A DNA stretch of 64,000 nucleotides from Dendrocalamus latiflorus (Eukaryota; Streptophyta; Magnoliopsida; Poales; Poaceae): positions 18,062,102-18,126,101 of the forward strand of contig CM029622.1 in assembly GCA_017311315.1 (NCBI GenBank), written 5' to 3'. Below, piece after piece: positions 43,752-54,678 of this stretch; the first letter of the stretch is position 1; each line of letters begins with the position of its first letter. The notes below the pieces were generated by a model, which was not told the origin of the DNA, ran no database searches, and worked only from the letters and a program-made list of their open reading frames with translations. Position numbers and translations under genes: made by a program.

Positions 43752-46061
43752 CAGTGGCGGCAAAGCCAGGAATAAAATTAAGGGTCGACTGAATTATTTA
43801 TCAGACTAAACTAAGTTGGCACAAATATAGTCTTTTACTCTTATAGAATTTCAAATTCATACATAAATTATACAATTGGAGTCTTAGAGACAAACAACGA
43901 AAAACGAGGAAATACAAAGTAGATATCTCGACAATAGAAAGCGCATACCCATGAATATATAATTATTCTGCTATGAGTACAGAATAGCAATAAATCACAT
44001 GTATATAAAACATATGAAAATTAGTGATATAATAGAAAATTGTGAATAACAATGAAAATTTAGATCATATAAAACATACCACAAATAAGCTAATTTGAAT
44101 CATGAGACAAATTTAAATCACGGGGCAAATGCATTCTACGCGACTTCATGCCTTGGAGGCGGTTTATGATTTTATCATCATCAATGCTTTTAAAGAACTC
44201 TCGCTCAGTGTAGCACATCATCAAGTCATTGAGCCACTCATTCGTTACCTTATTGCGCAAATCTATTTTGATAATATTCATTGCTGAAAATAGTCTCTCA
44301 ACAGATGCTGTTGCCACCGGAAGTATCAATGTCAACTCGATGAAGCGATATACCAATGGAAAAGTTCTATCTTTTCTTGTTCGAACCATCAATTGAGCAA
44401 GTTTTGATATGTCATGACATCCATTGAATTTTTCATTTCTTCTAATATTGAAAATGAAGATTTGAAGCTGATTTTTTAACAAGGGTTGATCAACACCTGT
44501 GAAATCATCAGTGTAAATCTCAGCAAGTCGAACACACTTAACCTTTGATTTTTTAAGTCATCGCAAAGACCCCTTGCAATATGGTGAGAACTATTTGTAC
44601 CACCAACATGTTTATTAAAAGTATATAAAGCAATCTTTCAACGAGAGAACCCAACCTTCGTAAATACATTACTTCCAAATGTATTGGGTTATGCCGGTTT
44701 CTTGAAAAGAAAACAATAGAAACAAAAGGCGGCATCCTTTTCCACACTATATTCCAACCAATCGAACTTATTATACCATGATTCTTGAAAGGACTGTGAC
44801 TGTTTGGCATCCAATGTCTATAGAAATGAATATCCAATTACTCAGATAGGGCCATTCAATAAATATGCTCTTCTCACTTGATCTCTAATTTCGTTAGCAT
44901 AATCTTCAATTGGTATGCGCAGCGCCGGATCGGCAATTATTTCATTTGGATTAAATTCTAGTCGAAACTTCTTTGGTTGAGTTGTACTCTCATCGGTTGG
45001 ATGAGAACTACTTGAATTACTTGCGAAATAGTTACACAAAGTTCGTTTCTCCATTATAGCAAAATCTATAAATAAATTATTAATTTCTATCAATACAAAG
45101 CTATAAATATATAAATTAATTATAAGAACTAAACTATTTATATACACTGAATATAAAAGTCTAAAATCTAAACTCTAAAAATACTAAATTGATAAGAAAA
45201 AATTGAAGAAAAATTACTTACTCTGCATATACGGTTGACCCTATTTCCTCTGTTGATCTGATCTCTACTTTTGTCCTCTCGCCTCTCGCCACTCATATCA
45301 GTCAATTACTCATCTCACTCTCTGTCTCTCTCAGACTCACTCATTCGCTCACTTCGCTCGCTCCGTCCCGTCACTCCTCGCTCCGCCGTCTCCGCCTCTC
45401 CTTCTCCGCCACTACGGTCCGTCGCTCCTCGCTTGGTGCTCCTTCGGCTGGCCTGCTGCCGCCCAGACTTGCCGGCGGCGGCTCGGCCCTCACCGCCTCG
45501 GTCCAGCTCCCCCTGCCCCAGCTTGGCCCCCCTTGTCGCCCCACTCTGACTCCCCCGCTGGCCCGCCCTAGCCCCGACCCCGAATGGCCGGATCTAGCGA
45601 GCAGCGTCCCCTCAGCCGGTGGCTCGGCCGGCTCGCCTCCAAATCTGGCTCCGGCTCTGGCGACACCCCCTTCTGCACGCGCGCGGTGCGCCCTCGCCCA
45701 GTCGCCCCTAGCCCCCTCTGGCCTCTGCGTTGTGGCGGCGCCGACGCTTCTCTCCTCTGGTTCTGTCGCCGGTCTGGAAGTGGAAGTGGGAACCAATTGT
45801 AATGCTAGGTTTGTGAGTTAGAGTGGGTGTTTTGGTGGGCCAATTTTGTTGGGCCTCTGTAGTGGGCTGCCACAGTGCTACTTGACTATGTTTTTTGTTT
45901 GTTTGTTGCCTTGTTGGGCCTCTTTGATGACTATCAACATCGCCGGCCGCCGTGGGCTCTCGGCGGGGGTGGAGGAGGCTCATCCAAGCCCTCCACTTAT
46001 TTTCCCCTGTCAGTAATCCGTGGGTGAACTCCATAAAAGTTACAATGTGGCTCTGTCACTA
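43752..46061 (-). mobile_element. Decayed hAT-superfamily element with CAGTGGCGG end
   Basis: The left end CAGTGGCGGCAAAGCCAGG matches the ends of plant elements that carry zinc-finger MYM-type/hAT dimerisation proteins. The right end TGTGGCTCTGTCACTA is a degraded inverted version. No matching 8-bp duplication is visible. Inside are a broken transposase-like gene (minus) and a CT-rich leader at 45240-45600. The right boundary is tentative. Confidence 0.5.
44090..45054 (-). pseudogene. Zinc-finger MYM-type-1-like / hAT transposase pseudogene, internally deleted
   Basis: ATG at 45054 starts MEKRTLCNYFASNSSSSHP, followed by FRLEFNPNEIIADPALRIPI and IRDQVRRAYLLNGP, which resembles the N terminus of plant ZMYM1-like proteins. 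A TGA follows. TTF-type zinc-finger sequence (FQESW, EYSVEKDAAF-like residues) then continues through several frameshifts down to 44553. The C-terminal hAT dimerisation region follows at 44482-44090 (TLILPVATASVERLFSAMNI, LNDLMMCYTEREFF, GMKSRRMHLP). The catalytic middle is missing. It is inactive. Function in relatives: hAT transposase or domesticated derivative. Confidence 0.75.
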
Positions 46062-47655
46062 TGTGGGGATCGTAACCAGTTCTTTGCTAGTTTTACTGAG
46101 CCTGAAGTGTACCGATTTGGTGTACCTATAGTACGTACCTTCTAGTTTGAAATGGTGACAGCATTACTTTAGGAAATACGGAGAAGGAAAACAATAGTTT
46201 GCCTGAAAACAAGCAGAACATACTCCCTTATTCTAAATATAAGTTGATACGGTCATTTCTATAAAAATATATTGTTTCAAATAAAAATAATTATACATTA
46301 TGAAAATACATTTCATGATGTATTTAGTAATACCAACCTTATATTATCAAGCTTGGTAATTCTTTATATACCGATGGTCAAACCTAAAAATATTTGATTG
46401 ACACGAATTCCAAAATGACTACGGTCCCGCTCCAAACGGCTGAAGCTTATGACTTATGGCTTTGGCTTTTGACTTTTGGCTGAAATTGTACTATAACGCT
46501 GTTAGTTTTTTTAGTCCTTCAATTAAAGGAAAATGAAAAAAAATTAAAAATATCGTTATATCTTCATGGACAATGGAAATGAAAAAGGAGGGAAAAGCAA
46601 AAGCTAAAAAATGCTAAAAAATAAAATTAGAAGTCGACGTGTTCTAAGTAGCTTCTGATTTAAAAAAATCAAAACTAAAAAAAGAAAACCGAATCCATTT
46701 AGAACAGGCCTACCCTTGGAACAAGCGGTAATATATTGCCTATTCTTTTCAACTTCTAAAAGATGTTTTTCGGTCTTTTTACAGTAATTAGCTTTCAAAT
46801 AGAGTGTATTTTTAAGGCAGAGTTTACAAGTTAATTATAATACATACTATAATAACTTCATTTATATCAACCAAAGCCGTATGCAAATTTCTGTTACTCT
46901 ACTGTCTCTTAACTCTTATGAACAGTTTAAAATTTATAAGCCACAACTAAAAATCAAAAGCTAAGCCAAAAAACACGGGCCGTATAATCATGCAAACGCC
47001 GGGATCTTTCCTCGCTCCCGGATTCAGAGTCAGAGCCCTGGCGTCCGCCGGCACAGGATTAATATAATGTAGCCTGAAGTCTAAAGTCGATATATGTACT
47101 GACAAACTACATGTACGGTTCGCCAATAAATCCCTCTGCCTTTTGCGTGATCCAGATAGATTAGTAGATTTTGCCTTGCGGCTGTCTCTCATGTGCACCG
47201 ACGTGGACCCAAAACGGAAGCTTCCATGGAAGTTTCTTCCTGGAAGAAAGAAAAAAGGCTCCTTGGAGTCGCTCGCACCGCGGTCGTCGTCGGAGTGTGC
47301 GTGCATGCAGCCAGCGCCGTCGATCGGCATGCACCGCCGCGCACGTCATTGATGACCCACGAGCAGCTCTAAACAATCCACCTAATTGCGTTTAGTAGCG
47401 CCAGAATCAACGCCCTGGCATTTCGGGTTTGAAAATTGCATCATGTTGCAGATTAAGGTGCCATCATGCTCCTGGGGAAAGCTAGCGTTTGATTAGATTA
47501 ATCGGGCGCTTTCGGTTCTCCTCCCTTTGGGTTTCTTGAATTTGTCTGCATTATTTATGCATCCGTGTCTTGTGTTTTTCTGTCTCTTTTTTGCAAGGGT
47601 TTTTGAGCATCTGGTGGTTGTGTTGCAACGCACTGGTCAGCAATGCCGTTCAGAG
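46062..47655. other. Spacer with Stowaway-like and hAT-type MITE remnants
   Basis: TACTCCCTTATTCTAAATATAAG (46211; key word CTCCCTTATTCTAAATATAA) resembles a Stowaway/mariner-like MITE end, with a decayed partner near 46425. A hAT-type MITE follows at about 46435-46650. From 46650 to 47655 I see no gene; frames at 46947-47395 lack domains. Confidence 0.35.
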
Positions 47656-47769
47656 CAAATGAGATCCTCTGACGTAACTCCCCGTCACTGACGCGTGGGA
47701 CCACGCGGCGAGAGGGCCCACGCGCAGTGACCTAACGTCAGAGAGAAGTTACGTCAGAGGAGTTGATTC
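47656..47769. mobile_element. Short Mutator-type MITE with long inverted repeats
   Basis: Inverted arms are GAGATCCTCTGACGTAACT (left) and AGTTACGTCAGAGGAGTTG (right). They extend inward through CCGTCACTGACGCGTGGG/CCCACGCGCAGTGAC. The direct duplication CCGTTCAGAG flanks it (47646-47655 and 47770-47779), near the 9-bp size typical of Mutator-like elements. 114 bp, non-coding. Confidence 0.8.
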
Positions 47770-47779
47770 CCGTTCAGAG

Positions 47780-49170
47780 GGCAACGTAGTAGGGTTTTCT
47801 TGCATGAATGGTCTAATTAAGTTCGAATTCCTTCTGTCTTGTGCTTGTTTAAATTCAAGGAACGTTAGATGATATAACATCATTGTTGGCGATGATATAA
47901 CGTTAGATGTTTAAATTTAAGTTCGTCCTAGAGCTGGAAGCATCATTGTTGGCGACTTGGAGATGCGCGAGTGTGTAATGTGTTTTCATCAATTAAAGAC
48001 GCACGTAAATATGTACACCATTAAGTGAATGGATCAGTCCCATGCATGGTTGTTGATTGTAACCCCCGCTGAATCTCTGAACCTAAAATACTACCATCAT
48101 TGCATATTTCTACATTTTAACAACTGCTAGTAATTTTAAACAATCACTACTTTATTTATATTAATGCAGCGACCTGATAAGTATCATACCATTTTAGCTC
48201 TAACTCTAGCATATCAGTAGAGTCTAAATATACTAATAATAGAGGTTACATGAACTGTTGCGGATACATAAAATTATTTATGTGCTACTTCCACATGTGT
48301 ATGATATCCTCAATGATCACCGAAAAAACAAATAAAGTAAGAGTGAGTCCAAAGGCTCAGAAGCACATAATAGACTGATAAACACTACCATAAACACAAT
48401 CAACAACATCACTACAACACCATCATTCTTCACAAATCTCGATATCTCATCTCAGTCACATTTTATACAATGTAATGCTCATGGTCAATCTCATTCTACC
48501 GGTAAAGTAAAGGACATACCCATTGATATCACTCTTGTTGTTGCTCCAAGACAGTGGAGAGTAATTAGACTACACCGAAAGTCTAGCCACAGTATTGTTG
48601 CAACTCTGATGAGCTAGCAAGAATGTGCTCGGATGAATTAATTGTGGACGTTGCTCCAAGACAACAGTACGACGTATTTTTTGCATGGAAAGCTACACGA
48701 GCATATGTCAATTTCTTGTTGATGAAAAACAAACCGGACCATCAAACTTCACAAAGTTTCATAGTAATAAATATAATAATATACTGTTCACCTAGTTCCC
48801 AAAAAAAATGGTTGAATATGCACCGTCCAATTTCTCGAGAAATTTGGAGGTTTGGACTTGCTGTCCCATTTTGACACGGCATGGGCGAAACCGACCGACC
48901 AGTGCTCAAGTCAAATTCAGCAAAGGCAGGACAGACTGTAACCATCAGGCCTTGACGTACAAGCCAGAATGGCAAGAATTGTACCTAGGATCCGTCCATA
49001 AAACATATCCCCTCTCGCTCTCGCTCGCATTGTCTCTCTGTGTTGTCATCATAATTGACTTTCAGTAGAATTGCAAGGCATATATCGTCAGCTAAACCTC
49101 TGAATTACCTTGGTAGATCGGAGCGAAAGTGGGGGCACTAGAAATTTCCGTTGTTTTGGCACAGCATTAA
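47780..49170. other. Spacer, no gene recognised
   Basis: A small repeated phrase ATCATTGTTGGCGA occurs at about 47880 and 47942. The part 48330-48380 (GAGTGAGTCCAAAGGCTCAG) resembles LTR-retrotransposon debris. The frame at 48623-48874 has no domain. A (TCTCGC)-rich stretch lies near 49010. Confidence 0.3.
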
Positions 49171-49306
49171 ACAATATTTGAATGTTGAAATGTAAAGTTT
49201 GGGCTACATTCACACCGAATTTAACTATGTTGACGAGGACAATATTTGAATATTGAAATGTAAAGTTTGGGCTACATTCACACTGAATTTAACTATGTTG
49301 ACGAGG
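49171..49306. repeat. 68-bp tandem duplication
   Basis: ACAATATTTGAATGTTGAAA starting at 49171 repeats from 49239 with few substitutions, through TGTTGACGAGGA. Confidence 0.85.
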
Positions 49307-50212
49307 ATAAAAGTCAGTCCATCGCATTAAAAGTTTAGTCAAAGGTAGCTGGACAATGACAACAGATAACCACTCCACAAGTAGGGAAACAATGAACCAA
49401 TTGTTCTATAACTAAGAAAATACGAGCGTGACGACCTCAGCACATCCCTGCTAGAGGTTATTTGTTTTCATTGAGAACTACATGTAAAATTTCTCAGCAT
49501 TGCCTTTGTTTTCATTGAGAAATTTCTTAGCGTTGCCTTTTCACTACATTATAAGAGTTTTTTTGAAACTAAGTGTAAGAGTTTTATACAACTCGGAGGT
49601 CGTTTTGTAAAACCTCAATTGGGCACTACACTACTACATGCCCCGAGAGTTTGGCAGCCTAGTGCAAATATGAGTTTCTAGATTTAGTTCTAAATTCGAA
49701 CCACATCTAAAAAAATCCACTCATCGAAACAACAGCTAGCTCTCCTGTACATCATGCACATACAACAATTAAATACTTGCTTAAAACTACTAATACAACA
49801 GACTCCAACTTCGACATAGTCATGTCCTATTTTTTGGGTTATAATTTTTTTAAATAAATAAATAAGATGGTTTATTCGTTGACTTTTTGAAACGATTTAT
49901 TGGTACATATTTTTCAAAGTGATTTATCGATTTATTGGTATTCGATTTGTTCATATAAACACTTATATTAAAACCCAAAACCATAATTCGCACATAAAAA
50001 AACAAAACACTCGAAAACAACACCAAACAAGCAGCATCGCTGGTTTTGATACATGCTTCTCACTAACCACTGCCAGACTAGCGCCTGTGCAATTCCGAGT
50101 GACATCCCTGACAACACGTGGAATTGAAAAAAACAAACAATTTCTTGGGCTGCTCTTGCTGCCCTGCCCATCCAAGTGCTCACCGCCATCGTCCTCCCCG
50201 GCCTCCGAGCGA
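49307..50212. other. Upstream spacer of the IQM gene with one MITE copy
   Basis: Contains a copy of the AT-rich MITE family at about 49835-50000. The GC-richer end (50150-50212) may be part of the original IQM promoter. No gene is seen. Confidence 0.35.
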
Positions 50213-50546
50213 GATTCTCTGACGAGCGTGACTTAGCTCCTCTACGTCGTTCATTTTGTGATGGGTGATCCAGATTTTTTTGAGTTTTGATTTTTTTACT
50301 TTTAGTTTTTAGTTTTTTATTTTTATCTTTTTTTATTTTTTATATTATATGTGTTAAAATAACCTATTTTTTATAAATAAAAAAATAGGTTATTTTAACA
50401 CAGATAATATAAAAAATAAAAAAACTAAAAAACTAAAAAAAATAAAACTAAAAAACTAAAAACTAAAAGTAAAAAAATCAAAACTCAAAAAAATTTGAAC
50501 CACTCATCTCAGATTGAACGGCGTAGAGGAGCTATGTCAGAGAATC
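50213..50546. mobile_element. Snapback (fold-back) MITE in the IQM promoter
   Basis: Almost the entire 334 bp is one inverted repeat. The outer arms are GATTCTCTGAC...TAGCTCCTCTACG and CGTAGAGGAGCTATGTCAGAGAATC (key parts shown). The inner arms are long T/A-rich runs meeting at AATAACCTATTTTTT/AAAAAATAGGTTATT near 50380. The end sequence resembles the arms of the Mutator-type MITE at 47656. The target duplication is not clear. It ends about 40 bp upstream of the TATA box. Confidence 0.8.
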
Positions 50547-50584
50547 TGCGCCGCCCAGCCTCATCCTCATTAGCTCGCTCTCCT

Positions 50585-50592
50585 CTATATAA
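50585..50592 (+). promoter_or_regulatory. TATA box of the IQM gene
   Basis: CTCTATATAATGCC lies in a CT-rich context 545 bp upstream of the ATG. A 5' UTR exon to about 50775 (CAAGAG|GTGAGAG donor) and an acceptor at 51100 (TTTCTTCCAG) would remove a leader intron. Confidence 0.6.
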
Positions 50593-51130
50593 TGCCATTG
50601 TCTCACACTAGCAGCACATCGGATAATTAGCTCATAGCCCAAAAAGAATCAAGTACTAGCCGGTGTTTTGTTTACAAGAGAGCAGGGGAAAACAGCCGAA
50701 CACCAGCCAAGAAGCAGCACACGCTGACACGCATTGTTGGCAACTGGTTGAGGGGAGAGGCAACTAGCCAAGAGGTGAGAGAGAGAGAGAGAGAGCGTGT
50801 CCTTTGCTGTCTTTGTGATTTGTTTGCTAAATTTTGGCTTCAAAGGATGACGCTTTTCTCCTCCTTGTTTGGTGTTCTTGGCATAGGCTGCAAGCTCTGT
50901 TCTTGCTGTGTCACAACTCAACAACGATTTCGCAACATTTTTTTTGTTTCGTTTTTTTCTTTCTTCTTGTTATTGCCATTTTTCTCCCATCTCTGTTGGT
51001 TAAGTCCTAAGCTTTGGTCTTGGCTCTCTAATTGTTCTTCTTCTGGTTCTTTACCAAGATTAGCATCTAAAGCAATGTTTGGATTTTTTTTTTCTTCCAG
51101 GTGGTGGGAGTAAAGATCAAGGAAACTGCA

Positions 51131-53666
51131 ATGGGCGTACTGTTCTCGTGTCCGGTCGATGACTACGACTCGTTGGAAGAAGGCATCCTCGCGCCGGCGG
51201 CGAGCTCCGGTGGCGCGGAGCCGACGATCCTCAAGGCCTTGGGCTCCGGCAAGCTGCTCATTGAAGGGTCACTCAGCTTCAAGAGGGAACAGCTGAACTC
51301 CAGCTCTCTTCAGGTGGAGACCGAGATCTCCATCAAGACCGGCGACATTGCCGCGCCGGAGTCCGCCGCTCCGCCGATGCCAAGGGAGGTCGCCAGGGCG
51401 AGGTTCGCCGACGGCGTGGCGGAGGCGGCGGAGAGCCCGAAGCACGAGGCGGCGGCGCTGAAGCTGCAGAAGGTGTACAAGAGCTTCCGCACGCGCCGGC
51501 AGCTCGCCGACTGCGCCGTGCTCGTGGAGCAGAGCTGGTGCGTGGACCTTGCAGTTCTTGGGATGCTTCAACTCTGCGGCGGCATTGCGCATTTCTGGCG
51601 CTAATTTTGGTTCTTTTTTGGTACGACCAGGTGGAAATTGCTGGATTTCGCATTGCTCAAGCGGAGCTCGGTGTCGTTCTTCGACATCGAGAAGCAGGAG
51701 ACTGCGGTGTCCAGGTGGTCAAGAGCAAGAACTCGTGCTGCCAAGGTATAAATTTTGCATCTGCGGTTGTTACTCTTTAATAATCTGCTTAGGTGTTTGA
51801 TGTGAAAAATGGTCAATTGGACTAAACATTTGGCAAATTTGGACGTGTTTCAGGTCGGAAAGGGGTTGTCGAAGGATGACAAGGCGCAGAAGCTCGCATT
51901 GCAGCACTGGCTCGAAGCGGTGAGTGTCAGTTAAGCATGTAGCAAATGTTCAAGTTTTATTGATGTTCTACCAGGCAGTGAGCTAATGTGTATACTGAAA
52001 TTGTTGACGAATAGATTGACCCACGCCACCGCTACGGCCACAACCTTCACTACTACTACGATTGCTGGCTCCACTGCGAAAGCAAGCAGCCTTTCTTCTA
52101 CTGGTTAGTTTACTAACTCACTCAGCATGACTGTTCTCTCATTTTACTTTTGACCACTGAATGAAATGTGAGCTAATGGTCTCTGTTTGGTTATGCAGGC
52201 TTGACGTTGGGGAAGGCAAAGAGATCAATCTTGAAGGCCAGTGCTCCCGATTGAAGCTTCTGAGCCAGTGCATCAAGTACCTTGGTCCGGTAAGTGTTTA
52301 CAAACATGGAGCAAAGGAACTACTAGAGTTAGAACACAATGAAGGTATATGGTGGCTAACCAAACAAAACTTAAATTTTGCAGAAAGAAAGAGAGGACTA
52401 TGAAGTTGTAATTGAGGACGGCAAGTTCTTATACAAGAACCGGCAAATCCTCGACACGTCTTGTGGGCCAAGAGATGCAAAGTGGATTTTTGTTCTTAGC
52501 ACATCTAAGAGCTTGTATGTTGGTCAGGTAAATATGCGCATACCATCATATGCGCAAAATCCAATGAACCATATAAATGTCAGTTCATTATGTGACATTG
52601 TCCTCCAATCTCAAAGTGCAGAAGAAAAAGGGCACATTTCAACATTCTAGCTTCCTTGCTGGAGAGGCAACTTCTGCTGCCGGGCGATTGGTTGTTGAAA
52701 ATGGAACTCTAAAGGTATGTATTGTTTATACTTGGAACTACTTTCACATCCCTTATAAGGACTTGTCATATGTTCAGTTTTATTAGACAGCATGCTAACA
52801 CGATCAGAGCTTTTTGGTCACAGGCTATTTGGCCTCACAGTGGGCACTACCGCCCAACGGAGGAGAACTTCCAGGAGTTCAAAAGCTTCCTAAAGGACAA
52901 CTTGGTCGACCTCACCGATGTTAAGGTAGGCATTTATGATCATTCAGGATCATTCAGACAAAAATTAAAATTTTCGGTATTGCTATACTATAGCATTGTC
53001 TATTGTGATCTGATCTTACATCTTTCTAAACTGCTGCAGATGAGCCCAGCAGAGGAGGACGAGGAATTTTGGGGTAGCCTCAGGAGGATCCATTCAGAGA
53101 ACGACACGAAAAATACATTAACCGGCAAATCTGAAGACAAAACTGCTGCACTCGAAGAAACCAGCCCTTGCCAGATACCTCAAGTTACTGAAACAGCTTG
53201 TGCGGAGAGTGAAAGATGCGAGGAAGCAGCAGTAGCAAGGCTGGATTTATCAGAAGAAACCGAAGATACGGAAACCTCGTGCACTAGGAGCGACTTGTCT
53301 GAAAAGGATCAAGAAGGGAATGAACAGGCACCCGTGCCGCGAGAAAAGATCCTTGAGAGGATCAACTCCAAGAAAGAGATGAAATCGTATCAGCTGGGGA
53401 AGCAACTGTCCTTCAGGTGGACCACCGGGGCGGGTCCTCGGATCGGGTGCGTGCGCGACTACCCTTCGGAGCTCCAGCTGCGGGCGCTGGAGCAAGTGAA
53501 CCTGTCGCCGAGGAGTGCCACCGGAGCTGCCTCCTCCCGGTTCGCCTCACCGCAGAGGCGAAGCTCCTTCAATGGCCTCGTGGCAAGGGGACGTGAAACA
53601 TCGACACCGAGTGGAGCATTCCGGTCACCTCTGCAACATGGACTAGTTGCAGCTGTAGATGATTGA
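51131..53666 (+). CDS. IQM-family calmodulin-binding protein, nine coding exons
   Basis: Exons: 51131-51537, 51631-51745, 51854-51919, 52015-52103, 52199-52289, 52384-52527, 52622-52714, 52824-52925, 53040-53666. All introns are GT-AG, and the joined frame is 1,734 bp (577 aa). The ATG at 51131 is chosen because the upstream in-frame codons begin with GTG in the leader exon. The IQ motif (ALKLQKVYKSFRTRRQLADC) is at about residues 108-127. It is followed by the conserved plant IQM core: SWWKLLDFALLKRSSVSFF, ALQHWLEAIDPRHRYGHNLH, YYDCWLHCESKQPFFYWLD, KYLGPKEREDYEV, FVLSTSKSLYVGQ, SSFLAGEATSAAGRLV and AIWPHSGHYRPTEENF. The tail is acidic, then basic. IQM proteins bind calmodulin independently of or with Ca2+ and act in nucleus or cytosol in stress and growth responses; the exact member is not assigned. 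Confidence 0.92.
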
Positions 53667-53815
53667 CGACGGAAGGTTACTGGAGTAGTTTCAGTTGCAG
53701 CCGGTTGCATCTGAAACTTTCCCTGAACAACTGAAATGCAACTTCATGTATATATACCGATGCGTATAGTAGGAAAAATAAAGGAACATACTTCCTGTGT
53801 AGATGTAGATCGTGT
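53667..53815 (+). terminator. IQM 3' UTR with polyadenylation signal
   Basis: AAAAATAAAGG near 53776-53785 contains AATAAA about 115 bp after the stop codon. Confidence 0.5.
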
Positions 53816-54678
53816 AGGCCAGGTAATTTACATATACACACTGTTCAATAGATGTAGTACTGTAGTTGCCGACATGGATAAGCACGCAGATACACATTGT
53901 TTCATTCTTTTTATCCTTGAAAAACAGTGAGGAATTTTGTCAGCATATGTGCCCCCCTCACGTCCCAACCCAAGCTGGTATAAATCTGACAAATTTATGG
54001 AAAATTCCTCAAAAGTAGTGTGAATTTAAGAATGGCAAGAGAATTCAAAACAGAAAAGGGAACAGGATTGATTACACTTGGAAACAAATTAAGAAAGCAT
54101 GAAAGAAGGTTTCCTTTTGGATTGTAGGGGCCTTCTCAGAAGAGAGACGGACAGAGTCCTCCAAACATTGGAGTATGCCGCTATTTGCGGCGAGCACACG
54201 GTATTCTTTAGTAAAAGGCGAAAGAATAGCTCGCGGTGCGCTCACCGCGCAGCTGCGTGCATCAACACAAACAATACGAGCATGGTAAACTCGACGCATA
54301 ACTATGGGAAACATCCGTACAAAACCTACACAACAGACAAGCATATTCTCCTATTCCATCAGCAGCCAGAAGCTCCGGCGAACCACACATGCCGGTTACA
54401 TATCCTAGCAAATACAGCAACTATCACGCACAGAATTCGCTGAAAGCAGCTCAGCTCAGTTAGTGGTACTGAATCTTTGGATTAATGTATGGCCGTGCAG
54501 ATAATTACATGAAATGAATCAAGTAAACCACATTAGCTGGGTGTGTACGAGTTATACAGGCGCATTCGCCTACCGTCATAGCCTACCTACACCTCTTCTG
54601 TTGGAGAAAGTAGTGCCCAAGTAATACCAACTCGCTTCCTCTGAAGCAGCTCTATGAACCCTCCCAGTGAATACACCA
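53816..54678. other. Convergent gene ends, 3' UTR of the VTT gene
   Basis: This is the space between the IQM stop and the VTT-protein stop. The right part is probably the 3' UTR of the minus-strand gene. Plus frame 54099-54443 has no domain. Confidence 0.35.
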
